Assembly (NCBI RefSeq): GCF_963576545.1
Contig: NC_083639.1
Span: forward strand, 19,702,118 to 19,766,117
Length of the DNA: 64,000 bases
Direction of reading: 5' to 3'
Source of the DNA: Limanda limanda
Lineage: Eukaryota; Chordata; Actinopteri; Pleuronectiformes; Pleuronectidae
Shown: in pieces, positions 1 through 12,900 of the stretch
Layout of the letters: each line of letters opens with the position of its first letter
How positions within the stretch are numbered: the first letter of the stretch is position 1
Notes under the pieces: generated by a model
What the model saw: only the letters and a program-made list of their open reading frames with translations
What the model was told of the DNA's origin: nothing
Database searches by the model: none
Translations under genes and position numbers: made by a program

Positions 1-720
1 AGCTGCAAAATGATCCTGTACTCTGCAGCCTGTCAGTGTGTGTGTGTGTTTGTGTGCTTGTCTGTGTGTGTGTGTGTGTGCACAGCTTACTTTGTCTGAC
101 TGCTAACTATGTACGCCATTTATGCCTCACATCCCTCAGGCAACAGTGTTTGCTGCAATGACAGATAAACGCGTGGCTGCATTGTTAATCTCTTTGACTC
201 GTTGTTATCAGAATCGTGCAGGCGCTGATCAAAACAGCGCTGTGATTAAATCGGCCAAATAGTCTGAACTCCGATTTTTATTTTGATTTCAATCTTGGCT
301 CTGTTTGGGAGTAAGTGTTTCCTTCCTTCAGTATTGTTGAACATCTGCCATGCACTAATAAATCCACAGGCTCCTTCATTTGCTTATTTAGTTATTCCCA
401 CTGCCGCATGAAAAAATGCACTTTTCCGACTACACACTTACACTGACACCAAACTACAAAACAATTTGGGTCCCAGGGGGAAGGGGGATGTTACAAGGCT
501 TTAATGTGAATATTTCTTTGTCACAGTAAAACGCGAAGTAGCGCACAACAGAGCCCCTGTCGATGCAAATGAAAATGTGCGGTGTGCCAGGTTATGCCTG
601 GCTGAGCAGGGAGCAGCCAGGCTCCTAGTCACATGGGATTTGTTGTGTTTGGGGTTTGCCTTTCTGTCTGCCAGCGCGTGGGTGGATTCATGGGGGCCTT
701 CTCCGTCTGTGCTGCTCTCA

Positions 721-825
721 CAGGTACAGCCTCTTTCGACGCGCCAGAGAAATGAACTAAGGACGCAGAGGAGAGAGAGAGAGAACACGCGTTTCCTGAG
801 GACGTCCGAGATTTACAGTGAAGCC
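721..825 (+). other. Probable 5' UTR part of the first coding exon with 3' splice site
   Basis: A pyrimidine-rich stretch ending in CTCTCACAG (AG at 722-723) looks like a splice acceptor. The exon holding the start codon may therefore begin at 724, with noncoding 5' exons outside the window. The reading frame stays open upstream of the start, but no in-frame ATG lies between 724 and 826. The ATG at 826 has G at -3 and is followed by a hydrophobic signal sequence, which is why it was chosen. Confidence 0.5.
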
Positions 826-925
826 ATGAGGTCGCAGAGGAGCCCGGGACTGGTGGCCGTGCTGGGCTGGATCACCTGTTATTGTGCCTTATATACGACT
901 ACTGCCATTGACATCCCACTGGAAG
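826..925 (+). CDS. chl1: chl1 exon 1: start codon and signal peptide
   Basis: Residues 1-33. A basic start (MRSQRS) is followed by a hydrophobic core ([15 protein letters not shown]) and a small-residue stretch TTTA, after which the mature chain should begin at IDIPLE. The mature start resembles that of other CHL1 proteins. The donor is GAAG|GTGAGT, phase 1. Confidence 0.9.
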
Positions 926-3900
926 GTGAGTGCTGACTTTCTGCTATGGCAAAACATTAATGATTCGCACATGTTCACAAAGGAGGGTGTTTTCAATTAC
1001 TGCTGCAGTTAAAGTGGTAGTTCCTTCAGATAACAAACATATATTTTTATTACACACACAATGTTTGAAGTTTTTCAAGTTTAAAACGATTTAAAGCATG
1101 ATTCTGTTTTTTTTTTGTTGTATCCACATAAACAAAGACATTGTATTTGAAATTATCACATTGTTGAATTTGTTAAATTATAAAGATTTTAACACTTCAA
1201 ACAAAACTTCATCCACTTCCATTTAGTTTAAATGGAGCGATAGATCTGACAGCAGGATATCTCATAAACTGAAGATAACATAAGAGTTATGTGCGAAATC
1301 ATGTTTTTATTGTTTCATTATTTGGTTTAATTTACCCATTAAATCATGGTTTATACACTGTAAAATATTGTAAGCTGGTTTAACTTAAATAACTTAAACT
1401 ATTTTAATGATTTAAGCACATGGTGAAAAGTGCATGGTGCAAGGGCATTTATGATGTGTCAAAATAAGTTCCATCTTGTTAATGGTGGGAAAAGGTCACG
1501 GTGCCAGATGCATGGTTACAAAAAAAAAGGTTGTACTGTACGTTTTGGGGCCCAACATTCATTAAACCAAATATAGCGCCATCTACCATTCCTTTTGGCA
1601 GTCAGGTGTGTTTGCAGGTTTTCCCCCATTGAACTTACTGCACAATAACAAGCCCCTTGGAACGTCCCAATGAAGTTGAAGCGTCGTTAAAATGTCGAAA
1701 AGTGGCAAAAACATGGACGCTGTAAACAAAAGGTGTCGTGACTATATAATAATGGTTTAAACAACACTGCAACACCTCTTTTATATATTTGCATAGAAAA
1801 GAAGAGCAATGCAAAAGGATCAGGTATGACAGGCACGTTTATAATTTTAAATGTATGCTCATAAAAAACTTGGGTCGTGTTAGACACTCTGAGCGATGGA
1901 GGAACAGTTTGCAAGTCACAAAAGTCACATTTGACAAGTTTACATTGAAAGCTATTTTGAGCTGATTGTAAAACTATGTTCATTGGTTTTTAAGTGATGA
2001 CATTAGCAACTCATGTACCAAAAGTCTTGCTGACTTTCCTAGTTGATGTTCCGATATAAGTTTTACGTGAAATTTCCCAGATTGGAACAAATTTTTTAAA
2101 ATATTTCTACACCACATGAATGACAAAAGTTGAAATGTATTCAGACTGTGGGTTTAGATTGTTATAATATGCTCATGTTTAACTTCAACGCACCTGACCA
2201 CACCTCATTTAAAGATAGCCATGGGTCTGTTGATGTCAACGTAGCGTCCACAACTTGTTTCTGCAGTAATAAATGTACTTTGTACTATGTAAACATTTTT
2301 AAAAGACAGAAACAAAGATACATAGTAAGAGTCAAGCTGCAGTGCACTGATTCTAATCAACCTTTCAAGTCAGAGGAATTTAATTTATTCATTTATATTC
2401 AGTTTGTGGTACAAAGGACCTGATTGCACAAAATGTATATGATGTTTTCCTGTCTGATAATTCACAACAGATCAGCTTAATGTTCAGATAAGCGACACTT
2501 AACCGTAACAAACCCACATCATAGACGACTCAAAGAAAGTGATTTCTGATGCGAGAGGACCCAGTGGAATATATAAACAAGGAAAGGTTATGTGTAAGGA
2601 GTCGCAGAAATCTTTATTCGCTTCTACAGAGATCGGTTCTTGGTTTAACTTGAATAATTTAGGGGCAAATAAATCACACCACAGAGAGCTGTTATAGTCA
2701 TCAAGTATTCTGTGAAGGGAATAAATCTACAGCGATTATCTTGTTCGAGTGAGACCGCTTTTGTGTCGTCGTCGTGCTTCCCAGTTTTATTGCAAAAAAA
2801 CGTATCAAACCTCTCCCTCTAAATTATTCAGGGATATCTCTTAAAAGCTTGATAAAGAACACTTCAAGGAGGTTTTCTGAAAAAGGCGGAAGGCTCATAA
2901 TGTCTGAATATTGTTTTAATTCATTCCTTTGTTTTGCATCACCAATGGGTATGTGCTTGAAAAGGCTTGTGTAGAGAGAATACTTGTGACAAGGCTGTTT
3001 TTTGTGTTGTTTATTTCCCCCTGCTGCTGTGGATTGTGCAGTTTTAGGTCATGTAAACAGTAAGTTCATTCTGCCGCTCTGTAGCTGGTGTTAGTGATGA
3101 CCTCAGCTCTCTCTCAGTTCATCTCCTGGCTCGCTGACTCACAGCATCAGTCATGACTCCGTAACAATACACCGATTGTAGCTTCTATGAGACATCACAT
3201 TTGCATTTCCTTTATACTTATTCATACTACAGTCATACATAATGTGTTGTGTGTTCTCCATTCTTACCATATGTTCCATGTCATAAGATCATATGAGACT
3301 GAGTGAAGAGTTTTATGCCCAAAATAGAAACAATCCAACAAGTTGGCTTATTCATAAATGCTAAACTTAAGACTTTATAGAGAAAGTTGTTGGTTTATTC
3401 TGTTTTGGGATAGAACTCTGCATGAAATGTATTTTTGGTGTAAACATGTTTTGTCCAGTGGTTTCCAGCCTGAGCTTGAAAGATAAATCTAACTGCCAGA
3501 TATTTAAAGGAAAAAGACGGGAAGAAAAACAGTACTTCTGTCGTCTAACAGCTAGAACTGGTCCAATGTGGTAAATTGGAGACTCTAAATTGACCAAAGG
3601 TGTGAATGTTAGCATTCATGGTTGTTTGCCCCAGTATGTCTGCCCTATGATACGCTGGCGACCAGTCCAGGACCCTGCCTCTTGCCCAATGTCAGCTGGG
3701 ATTGGCTCCAGATCCCCCTGCATCCTTTAAAAGGATCAAAGCAGTATGGATAATGGATGGATGGAAAATTCTACATGTGTTTTTCTTATGAGTTATTGGA
3801 CATTTTTACTGCCTCAGGCTTCAGTAGTCATACTTATGAATAGCTTGAATGTCAGTACAGCGCATACTGTACCTCCGCCAACGCCAAACAGTCCTACACA

Positions 3901-6900
3901 TGAAATATAGGAGAGAAAAATGCTGAGGTCCTGAGTACTATTGAATACTACTGACAAGTGGAACTTACTGTCGTAGTTTTAATGTGAGGTGCAACATGAT
4001 ATATTTTCCAAGTATTTTCAAGTATTTTCTTTTTTTATTACAGTCAATGTCCTCAGAAGGTTATGAATGAGAAAAATCTGATCTGAATCATGCTCCAAAA
4101 TTGTCAAATATGTATGTATAACACTTTAAAAACAATCAATGATATGTTAAAACTGAGTTTATGTTCATGCGGCCACATTATCGGAGCTACTTATTACTGT
4201 TAGTTGCAGTTTTATAGCCTTGTTTTTGAAAAATCCTCTGATGAAAACATTAAAATCTGCAAGATTCTGATTTTTTTGGTATCTGCACCAAATTCAACCT
4301 TCAAAATATGTCAGATCTTTTAGATAATAATTGCTCACTGAAAATTTGTACAAAAATAAAATATGCTGCAATTTTAAAGGAAGTGGAATTAAAATGTCCT
4401 GTATCCACCCCTTCATTCACATCTACAACAAAATGTTACAGGTTCTCAGTCTCCATCCCTCCACCAAGTTACGTGGAAATCAGTGTCGTAGACAAACAAG
4501 CAGACACAGGTGAAAACATAACCTCCTTGGCAGAAGTAAAGTTGAACTTCTCACACTGAGGCCTTATAACCTTCGATAAGGGCGGGGGTGTCAGCTCAGG
4601 GTCCTGCTTTGATGTATTTGAATCACGGAGGCATAAAGGCTGGAGACCACTGCTGTAGTATCACGTTTCATATGACATCGTTTTGAATAGAGTTCTGTAT
4701 TCAGGCCAGTGTTGTGCTTCTCACATTTCCATGCTTGTCTGCTTGTTTGTTGCCCAGTTGAGCAGCTGCCCACCATCACAGATCAGTCGCCCAGCACTGT
4801 CATCGCGTTCCCTTTTGACGAGAGCTTCCCCGTGACGTGCAAAGCCAAAGGGAATCCCGCGCCAGAGTGAGTACACAACCTCACCCCGCTCCAGACCGGG
4901 GAGGAGGCGAGGATGGAGAGCTTGTTAGCAGCCAAGCAGACACCTACAACAAACAACAACAACAGTTGGCCACTGACATGATGTGCTATGTTTTGTTGCT
5001 CTGAATTTGTGCACCGTCTCTGGAAAGTGAGCATGCTGAAAATCTCAGGTTTTAGGACTTGACATTTCAATACTGGCTTTCTTTATGTAGATTCCGATGG
5101 ACAAAGAATGGCGTGGAATTTGACCCCTTCCTCGACCCCCGGTTGATGAAAGAAGAGAATTCTGGGACCTTTGTGATACCAAATAATGGGAACCTTACAG
5201 AGTACCAGGGAATTTATCGCTGTTACGCCTCAAATAAACTGGGGACCGCCATATCGGAGGAGATCGAGTTCTACGTGCCCAGTGAGTAACATACATCCAT
5301 GTGTGTGAGCAGGGGGCTCCGCTACAGTGCTTTTCAAAGTGATTCAGGACCAGCAGTCCTATGTAACGACCGTGCCGCTCCATTGTGAGCTTTTCATTGT
5401 ATTTGACATGGCAGAAAGTCATTGAGGTCCGTGACTGCTCCACCCCTCACAGCGTCTCATCCATAACTCTGCACTGGAGAAATCATCAGATGTGATCGAG
5501 CCTCTGCATCACTTTACCACATTTTTATTTTTGTTCCCAAGCTACAGTACATAACCCCCCCCCACACACACATAAAAGTTGGCTGGGCGCCACTCAGTAG
5601 TGGTGACAAGCCACAACAAGTGTCTGTTTTGTTTCTTCAAGTCCAAGAACTGAAATACATCCCACAGAATCCAATCTACTGAATGATACAGACAGAGCTC
5701 AGGAAGCAGGCCCCACACAGAATTCATGAAGGATATTACTGCCATCTACTGGACTGGAAGAGAACTTAAGAGATTTGTTGATTCATTATTGTCTGACTTC
5801 AATTGCTGACTCTTTTTGCTTTATGTCTTTAATGTAGCTGTGCCAAAGTTTCCTAAAGAAACACTGGAGCCTGTGGTGGTGGAGGAAGGCCAGGCTTTTA
5901 CTTTACAGTGTGACCCACCTAAAGGAATCCCACCTCTGCAGATCTACTGGATGACCATCAGTAAGTGATACCTTTTTAGATATGATGATTTTTTGTTTAA
6001 ATACATGTCAATTTTTTTTCATTTAATATATTCAATATAACACCTTTTTTTTCTCATCAATTAAACAGTTTCTTTAGGTATATTAAGATAGCAAGTTATT
6101 ATTTCACCCTCTAAATTGATTAATCCCACAAAACTCAAACTGCAGCACAGACTAACTGTGATCTGAGTTTTAAAATTTTGATTTTAGAATCCAAAGTTTC
6201 CACAGGTAAATATGTCAGTCTGAATTGTGTGGAAAAGTTTTTGAAATGCTGATGACGTCTTGGTTTTTAATATTCTCTTATATCCAAAACCCAAAGCTTG
6301 ATTTTACGTACACATCAATGTTTAAAATATCCAGTACAGTGAGTAATATCAACAAAATGTGTGTAAATATCAAAGTAAATGTGCAGTAAAATATCTGGGA
6401 AATGAGACAAACGTTATTACAGATAACATTATTCAATCTATACTGGTGATTCCCACCATCAGGCCCCTTCAGTGTCACCATGTAAATCTGAGGTCATTAT
6501 CCAATTAATGCCACACAAATATAAATCTCTGTTATTTTTGGGGAATACTGGAAAATGTGACCACAGCTCATGGATTTTTAAAACGTGACAAGACCCTTCT
6601 GTTTTATAAAGAGTCATGATTCATAAAGATTGTTGACCTCAGTTCGAATATATAAAACTGCTTTGTATTTTCTACATAAACGCGTCATGTGTGTGTGTGT
6701 GTTTGCTCAGATCTTCAGCACATAGAACAGGATGAGAGAGTGTCCATGGGCCTGAACGGGGACCTTTACTTCTCTCACGCGGAGAACAAGGACAGCAGGA
6801 GAGACTACTGCTGCTTCGCCGCCTTCCCAAGAATACGGACCATCGTTCAAAAGACCGCCATGTCTGTCATCGTCAAGACAAGTAGGCGTCACTTCAGCTG

Positions 6901-9900
6901 TTTATTCCAGCTCAACTTTGATTTGTTTTCAGAACACTGATCTTGTCACACTTGTTCACCGATATCCACGTTCATAGCAGCACTTCAAAAGCCATCCGAG
7001 TGACACCCTGTCTGGTTTTGTGCATCCTCTCGGTTTTGTGTTGTGATTTCGGTGATGTTTTTGTCATGGTGCACCCACGTTGTCCTCATGTTCATTGTAT
7101 TTTTGTCTCACCCACCTCCATTCCAGAAAAAAGTGACATGAGTCCCGAAGCTGGTGAGTTCTTTGAGTGAAACATCAGCTAGAAAGAGCTGTGTGCACAA
7201 TGCAGCTCTGTCAGTTTACCATTTATTTAGGTGAAGCCTCTAGGAAACTGCATTAAACATATGATGTATATTGATACTGTCTAATTCACTGCTGTACCTC
7301 CTCAGCTAATGCCATCCTGGAGAGACGGCCTTCTCTTCTGACGCCCTCTGGTGTCAGATCAGAGACACAGCTGGTCAAAGGAGAGGACCTGAAATTGGAG
7401 TGTATTGCTGAGGGATTGTAAGTAATTCAACATATTTCAAACATATTAACTATCCTACACCTTTGAGTAATTTCCTCAAATTCTAATTCTAAATTCAGAT
7501 ATCCTTGAGTGCATACCTCCGCCGAGGCCCAGCAGTCCACTATTGAAAACACATTTAAATCCACTAGATCTGAAAAATGAAAAACGTACAATTCTACAAT
7601 GTTAAAGAAAACAAAAAGTTCCCGGATGCGTCCCCTGATCTGTATTTACACTAAAGTTCAATGGGTGTGTCTCACTTCACCACAAAATGTCATGAAATTT
7701 GGTTGAGTTAGATTTTGCATAATCCTGCTGACAAAGAAACAAATCAGCCAACAAACATAGGATAAATCTTCCTTGGTGGAGAATTGTAGTTTTTATATCT
7801 ATTGTATATATTTTAAAATGACTTGTCACTTGTTTGAATGCTATTTACTTTATATCCAGGTAACTGTAGCATGTTCAGGAATGTTTTATGTATTCTATTT
7901 CAATATTTTTTACTTGTGTATATATTTATATTTCTCTGTGGGACTAATAAGTATTATCTTATTTAATTTGAATATATTAACATGTTTAAACTCACTGGGT
8001 GTTTCCCTCTCTGTCAGTCCAACTCCTCAGGTGGAGTGGGTGAAGATTGGCCATCAGCTCCCCGTCAGAGCAAAACTGGAGAATCATGGCAAATTGCTGA
8101 TAGTGCCGACAGTTGAAGAGGACGACAGCGGAAAGTACATTTGCAAGGCGAAGAACCCGTTAGGAGAAGCCATCCACTACTTCACAGTGAGAGTAGAAGG
8201 TAAATAGTACATGCAGTTACTGTGCTGCTGTCACATCGAACCTATTTTCTATGTAAATAATGGACTGAACCTTCACTTCTCTTGCAACAAGCAAGTAGAG
8301 CAGATTTACTGTGGGAGCTGTGCATGATATGATGATCCTTTAAAAGAAGACAGATAAAGTGCTGGATGAAGGGCTGAGATTGCTTAATTAAAAGTATGAA
8401 TACAGCCATTCAGAAATTTAGTCAAGTAAAAGTATAATGACCTACATGTACTTGAAGAAAGTTCTTAAAAATGGCCCCTTTGATGGATTTATTCATATAA
8501 ATTATGTGATTAGATTCAAATCTTTCTTTTTTGTGTGAAATATTGTCGGATTTTACATCTTTCAGCCACAAACATTTAAATCTAAAATTGGATAAGAAAT
8601 GTTTAAGAAAATGTCTCTTTGGTTAAACAGTAATGGTCGGGAAAAAAAGTAGAAGGAAAAAAAGACAAAAACACTGATTTAGTCTTTGGATATGCTTTGT
8701 ATATTACACTGTTGTTACGTGTCTTGTACAAAAATCTTAACCTCGAGCAACTATGTTGGTAAAATAAATTTAGTGGAGTAAAAGGTTCCAATTTCTAAAT
8801 GTAGTGGAGTAGAAATAAAGTCATAAAGTAACATACATATAAATAATGCAACAGCAGCAGAAAAAACAGCATATTTGGTTGTTTAAATAAAATAATTCAT
8901 ATCCTATGAATGTCCTCTAAATTATCATATAAATCACAGACAAGGTAAATAATTATATCTATGTTCCATCATTGTTCATTGTTATTTTTACATTGCAAAT
9001 TCACTGTAGCTGTATACAAATGTGCAAGGACAACATACACATACAAAACACACAAATTCTAAGTTATTTCCAAAAATAGCACAATCAAGTTTCCAGGATA
9101 ATATGTATGTGAGGCTCATTATTGTGATAATGTGGTGAAAAATAATAACAGACCAACGTGATGATGCAGAAGGGTGTGAAACTCTCTCCTCGGTAAAGTG
9201 CAGGTGTTGCATTTTACGTCAGATATTCTGTTAAAAGCATTATTACCTTCTCCTCCCTTTAATTGTTTCTAGAAATCCATGCCACACAACCTGAATAACG
9301 TCCAAACCAATGCATCACAGAAACTTGCAAACAATACTAATGTGGTGTGGCAGCCTGGTGTGCCACGACTTGTCTGTCCTGGGTAACCTTAAATGTAATT
9401 GGAGCATTTATTCTAAAAGCACTCTTATATTTGAATAACACAGCATGCGTGCATGTTCCTGGGGTTGCGTCCTTTCTGTGTAAATGCTCAGTGTCTTTCT
9501 CAAACTCACACTCATCACTTTAATAACATTGCGCTGACTGTGTGTTCCCAGAGCCTCCGGAGTGGCTGTTTGAGCCCGAGAGTCGGCTCAGCATGATCGG
9601 CTCCGACGTGCCCATCAAGTGCTCCGCCAGCGGGAGTCCTCCGCCGGTCATCTCGTGGAGGGTGAACGGTGTACCTCTGCAGGGTCAGTCCCCCCCACTC
9701 CCTTAAACATGAACAACCTGCTCATACAGTGTGGGAAATCCTAAAGTCTCAAAAAGAATTAATGTTGAAATTTAGTTTTTCTTCCATACGACATCACATT
9801 GCATAAGATTTAACACACGAGGAAGGGGGGTTCCAGACACGATGGGAGAGTCATTGAAGCCTCAAACTCTAAATGGATGTTGAAGGAATCCACTGTGAAA

Positions 9901-12900
9901 TGCTGTTAGAATAATCCTGAGCTGTCAAAAACTTCTGGGTTCTTTAAATTGAAATCCATCCAGTGAGACGCAAACATTGTATCTAAGGAAATAAGGAAAC
10001 AGACCAGAACTATCTGTCGTACCACTCGTGATGAAAACTGTGACGGTGCAGTTTTTTGTGTCATAGAGGGCAGAATGTGGAAACCACATCAATGGTATAG
10101 TCGACTTTCTTGTTTTTGTAGAGCAACGCATGAACAACATGTTCATTAAAAAGTTTGTGAAACAGTCCCGGCTCAATGGATTAGGGCACAGGTTCCCACC
10201 ACAAACAAGGCTGCAAAAGCATTTCTAAAGGGAGGATAAACGATCAGAAAATACTCACTTTTGCTTAGGGATTGGAATGAACCAGTTTTAACCAGGTCCT
10301 GGTGCTACATAATTTAAGACGATAGTATCATAAGCTCTGATGATATTGGTTCTGTTTTCGGCACTGGAGAAATGAGGTAAATAGATTGTACTTATTGTTG
10401 CAACATGAAACATTATCTTGTACATTTTATTTGACCAACTACACTCACACACATTTTTGTACTTATTTAAAAGTATGAATACAACAATTCAGTAATTCAC
10501 GACTCTTATTGGCAAAATACATTCCTGAGCCCTTTAGCCTTAACCTTTATCATCACGACTAAAAACATAACCCTGACTTGATCCTAATTCTAACTATATC
10601 TTAACAAACCAGTACTTTCACTCAAACAGTCTATTGAGAGTTGGTCAGAAAGCGTCCTCAATGTAAGTTCTCGGCTCAAAATGGTCCTCTTAATCTTATG
10701 TAGTTGTATACACACACACACACACACACACAGACACATACACACACAGCTTGCCGCTCTTAGTGACAATGAGAATAAGAAGTAAAAGTTCAAAAGTGTG
10801 ACTCAGAGCAGGGAGATGGATTCAGTGATTTGGGAGCTGCATGTGAACAATGGCATAGTGAAACATTGTCAAATTAAAAGTCCCGCATTCATATATATAT
10901 ATATATATATATATACAAAAAAGTGGGGGTGCGAGTGTTGTTAAAGTGCCGAATTGATAAGCAGTATTGTTAAGAGTCAAGTTTACTTTAGTAGTATTGT
11001 TAAAATCTTAAGAATACCCATCTGTTCTTGTGCATGAATGGTCAGTGCAGTGTGGATAAGAGAGTGGGTTATGAATGAAGCAGAAAAGTCCAGTTAGCTA
11101 TTGATATGTGATTATCTGTGTGTGATGAAGTTTATCTCCAACATTGATGTTTCATCGACTGTTTCTCTGGTCGACCGCAGACGCCCCAGCAGCCAACAGG
11201 AAGACGCTCGGTGACACCATCTTCCTGCATAACGCCCAGGCCTCTGACAGTGCAGTCTACCAGTGTGAGGCCTCCAACCGACACGGCAGCCTGCTGGCCA
11301 ACGCAAACATCATGATCATGAGTGAGTTCAACGGCTTTTGGTTAAATCCATCAGATCCGTTTCACCGGCGTGTTTTAACAAGTCGAAGATAACGCTATTA
11401 ATGAGTAAGTGCGGTGAGTCATGGGGGGGGAGTCCTGACTAGGGTTGCAAAGAGGCGGACAGTTTCCGGTAAATTTCCGCAAACTTTCCAGAAACTTTCC
11501 ACGGGAATATTAGGCTCGGGAATTTGGGGAATTTTGAAAAAAAAAACAACTATGCAAATTAAACGCTGAGCAATAAAAACATCATTCAAAACTCTATTTT
11601 AAAGATGTATGGAATGCAGCACACGCTGCACGTTGAATTTCAACCCTCCACTGTGCATTCTTCCATCACATGCACAGATAACTCCCAGCATCCTGCACAC
11701 TACAGCAGGGCTATTGAGACCTGCTGTAGTGTGCAGGACTAGTCAGGTAAGTTTCGATGATTTTACTGGGGAAAACATGTTAGCATGCTGATTGAGGATT
11801 GTTCATCTGTTCATCTAGCCTATTTCCATTAATTTATCAATCAATTGTAAAAAATCTTTTTACAGACTATTCCAATTGTTTGGCCAACTATTTATATCTC
11901 TTGCATTGCATTAGTGTTTTTTTACAAACTTCTTTCTCATCTTATTCTACAGAAAAATGCCACGTGCACTATCTCATGTGTGGAGACATTTCACCCCATC
12001 CAATGTAGAAGGAAAGGCTGTGTACATTTGCAAATACTGTGCAAAGACCTATGTTAAGAATGACACAACGATGCAAAAGCATATAGTCAAGTGCCCAAAG
12101 TTTCCTCAGGGCTCAAATCAGCCTATGACACAAAAAAATGTTTATATTTATCTCTGTATATGTCAAGGTAAATACAATTAACATAAATTACCCACAACAT
12201 TTCCAGTTTATTCCCGTTAATTCCCGTTAATTCCCATGGAAAGTTTCCACCTTTGAATATTCCCGGAATTTTGCAACCCTACTCCTGACAGATGTTTTAA
12301 AGATTGGAGAGCTGGTGATGATGTTGGCATATGCCCGTGAAGCAGTGAAGAGGAGGGGGCTGTCTACAAGCTGCACAGGCTAGCCCCTCCCCCTGTGGAG
12401 TACCAAGCGGCGTCCCCTGACATTTACTGTATATGCTAACAAGTCCCCCCCCTCAATTCTGTCCTGATTCCAGTGCCACGACACAAACATGTGCTGCTTT
12501 ACGAGTAACAGATAGAAAACAAAAAAAGGCAGACTGTTGCCTCCCATCGCTCCGCACCAACGTGGGCGACTTTGTTCTCGGTGACACAGGAGTTAATAAA
12601 ACCGGACAGCCTCTGAATGCTGAGTCCCAGCTGCTGCCTCTGTAAACAATTAGGGGAGACAGAGCATTTTAATGGGAGGCTTTGACTACGACTGATAAGG
12701 TGCACGCGCTCGGCTTACTCATTATTCCTTTGTTTTCGTCTTTGATTTCGTTTTCACGTTTGCACATTTCTGACAGCGCGACAGCTGAATCTGTTTTTTG
12801 TGAATTTTATTTTGTTTTTAACACAAATTAGGCGGCAATTATCACACAGTATAAGGCAACTGTTTTGTCACCTCATTTAACCCACGATTATCTGCCTCCC

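Larger units (their letters stand above)
926..4757. other. chl1 intron 1
   Basis: AT-rich intron, the longest of the gene. It contains a LINE tail (3571-3764) and one copy of a CCTCCGCC-ended dispersed repeat (3869-4540). I see no coding segment in the rest. First introns often hold enhancers, but nothing here identifies one. Confidence 0.7.

Noticed and set aside
577..825. In-frame upstream extension of the first coding exon starting at an ATG at 577
   Set aside because: It lies before a good splice acceptor at 722-723, would put over 80 unrelated residues before the signal peptide, and CHL1 proteins start directly with the signal sequence.
8603..9212. Minus-strand frames in the intron between exons 8 and 9
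   Set aside because: Lys/Phe/Ser-rich chance frames in AT-rich DNA without any motif.
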